Positions 31,808-32,572 of a stretch of DNA of 32,572 nt are shown here, piece after piece. Origin of the DNA: Candidatus Arthromitus sp. SFB-turkey (GTDB taxonomy: Bacteria; Bacillota; Clostridia; Clostridiales; Clostridiaceae). A program made the translations under genes and the position numbers. The DNA is taken from assembly GCF_001655775.1 (NCBI RefSeq), contig NZ_LXFF01000034.1:1-32572 (forward strand), written 5' to 3'. Below the pieces are notes generated by a model. It made no database searches and had not been told where the DNA came from. It saw only the letters and a list, made by a program, of their open reading frames with translations. How positions within the stretch are numbered: the first letter of the stretch is position 1; each line of letters starts with the position of its first letter.

Positions 31808-32572
31808 ATGAAAAATTTAATTTATTATGATAAAGAAAAATGTGATGTGTATTTTAAAAAGATAAGCAATAAATATGAGAAAGCTAATAAAACACAGATA
31901 TATATTAAGGATATAGATAAATTTAATATAAAGAATTGTATTGTAACTTTTGATGTTAAAGATTTTTTAATAAAGTCTTTATGTATGCCACTTGATAATT
32001 ATATAAATGAAAGAGTTTTAAATTCATTGAAGTTTTATTTCAATAATTTTAATGATGATGTACTTTATGATTACTTTTTACTTGATTCAGATTTAGAAAT
32101 GGGACAAGTAAAGATATTATTGTACGCTATAAAGATTCAAGATGATGTACAAAATATATTGAAATATATTGATAAATCTTATTTGGTTGTAAGACCATTG
32201 CAGTTCATAATGTTAGAATATTTAACTCATAAATTTGATATATCTAATGGAATATTTATAAATAAAATTAATGAAGAACAGTACAATATAATTATGTTTA
32301 GGAATTCATTAATATTATTAAATGATTATATTAATAATGAAGATTTGAAATATTTAGATGATTATATAGAAGATAAAATTGATTATGTAAAAAAGGAATT
32401 TAATGTTGAATTAAATAAAGATGTTTATTTTTTAAATGATAAACAAGATAAAGATATGTATAATTACAAATTTAAATTTGGTTTTATAAATTACACTATG
32501 GAGGAAATTTTAACAGAACATGATTACGTCAGAAGTAAATTTTCTAAGTTTTGGAAAAAGAGAGAAAATTTT
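31808..32572 (+). CDS. PilM/GspL-like pilus assembly protein, cut by the window end
   Basis: The frame is open from ATG 31808 to the end of the window (255 codons, no stop), preceded by GGAGGGA at 31799-31805. It reads KNLIYYDKEKCDVYFKKIS at the start. The segment LCMPLDNYINERVLNSLKFYF followed by YDYFLLD fits the actin-like fold of PilM and GspL cytoplasmic domains, which help build the inner-membrane assembly platform. The final FSKFWKKRENF may precede a membrane helix, as in GspL or a PilM-PilN fusion, outside the window. Position after the minor pilins supports this. The sequence match is weak, so the call rests largely on context. Confidence 0.55.
   Translation, partial: MKNLIYYDKEKCDVYFKKISNKYEKANKTQIYIKDIDKFNIKNCIVTFDVKDFLIKSLCMPLDNYINERVLNSLKFYFNNFNDDVLYDYFLLDSDLEMGQVKILLYAIKIQDDVQNILKYIDKSYLVVRPLQFIMLEYLTHKFDISNGIFINKINEEQYNIIMFRNSLILLNDYINNEDLKYLDDYIEDKIDYVKKEFNVELNKDVYFLNDKQDKDMYNYKFKFGFINYTMEEILTEHDYVRSKFSKFWKKRENF

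Noticed and set aside
1-32572. CRISPR arrays, tRNA or rRNA genes, insertion sequences
   Set aside because: No regularly spaced repeats, cloverleaf-like segments, rRNA signatures or transposase motifs were seen by eye on either strand. A tRNAscan and an IS database search would settle this.

Overview
The window is very AT-rich DNA with Shine-Dalgarno sequences of the AGGAGG type, compact operons and U-tract hairpin terminators. Gene order and protein families point to a low-GC Firmicute of the class Clostridia. A host-associated lineage (for example a segmented-filamentous-bacterium-like or Clostridium-like organism) would fit the small secreted proteins and the heme-uptake cassette, but nothing seen here fixes the genus.

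Region 1 (1-8518, + strand) is a pyrimidine biosynthesis operon in Bacillus-like order: pyrB (5' end outside the window), pyrC, carB, pyrK, pyrD, pyrF, pyrE, closed by a hairpin terminator. carA is missing from its usual place between pyrC and carB; the junction keeps a strong Shine-Dalgarno about 30 bases from the carB start with a small hairpin between them. Together the genes convert carbamoyl phosphate and aspartate to UMP.

Region 2 (8623-9584) is a single gene with its own promoter and terminator. It encodes a secreted protein with an Asp/Trp/Tyr-rich N-terminus and two DUF4214-type repeats.

Region 3 (9619-17811) is a type I restriction-modification island: a single-TRD HsdS-like gene, hsdM, an unassigned gene, full-length hsdS, an internal terminator-like hairpin, hsdR and a YgjP-type metallopeptidase gene. 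The promoter is flanked by two copies of the dyad TGTTAT-N9-ATAACA, which look like operators. The unassigned gene (11857-12690) overlaps hsdM by 4 bases and is the best candidate for an undescribed component.

Region 4 (17989-19436) holds a frameshifted membrane-protein gene, a DUF2871-like membrane protein and a lipoprotein.

Region 5 (19480-22901) is a heme-acquisition cassette: substrate-binding lipoprotein, permease (frameshifted), ATPase and a HugZ/HutZ-type heme-utilization protein. A Fur-like box lies directly against the promoter. Nearly the same box-promoter module drives the peroxiredoxin gene at 26712. The cassette lies between two almost identical terminators.

Region 6 (22908-24770, - strand) holds a small Cys-containing protein, two broken genes for small secreted proteins (one with an in-frame TAG, one with a frameshift in an A8 tract) and an intact secreted protein with a similar signal peptide.

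Region 7 (24776-27346) holds rqcH (- strand) and divergent prx/ahpC.

Region 8 (27454-32572) is a type IV pilus/competence-pseudopilus assembly operon: GspE/PilB ATPase, GspF/PilC platform protein, four pilin-like proteins and the start of a PilM/GspL-like gene cut by the window end. One pilin-like gene seems to start at a non-ATG codon.
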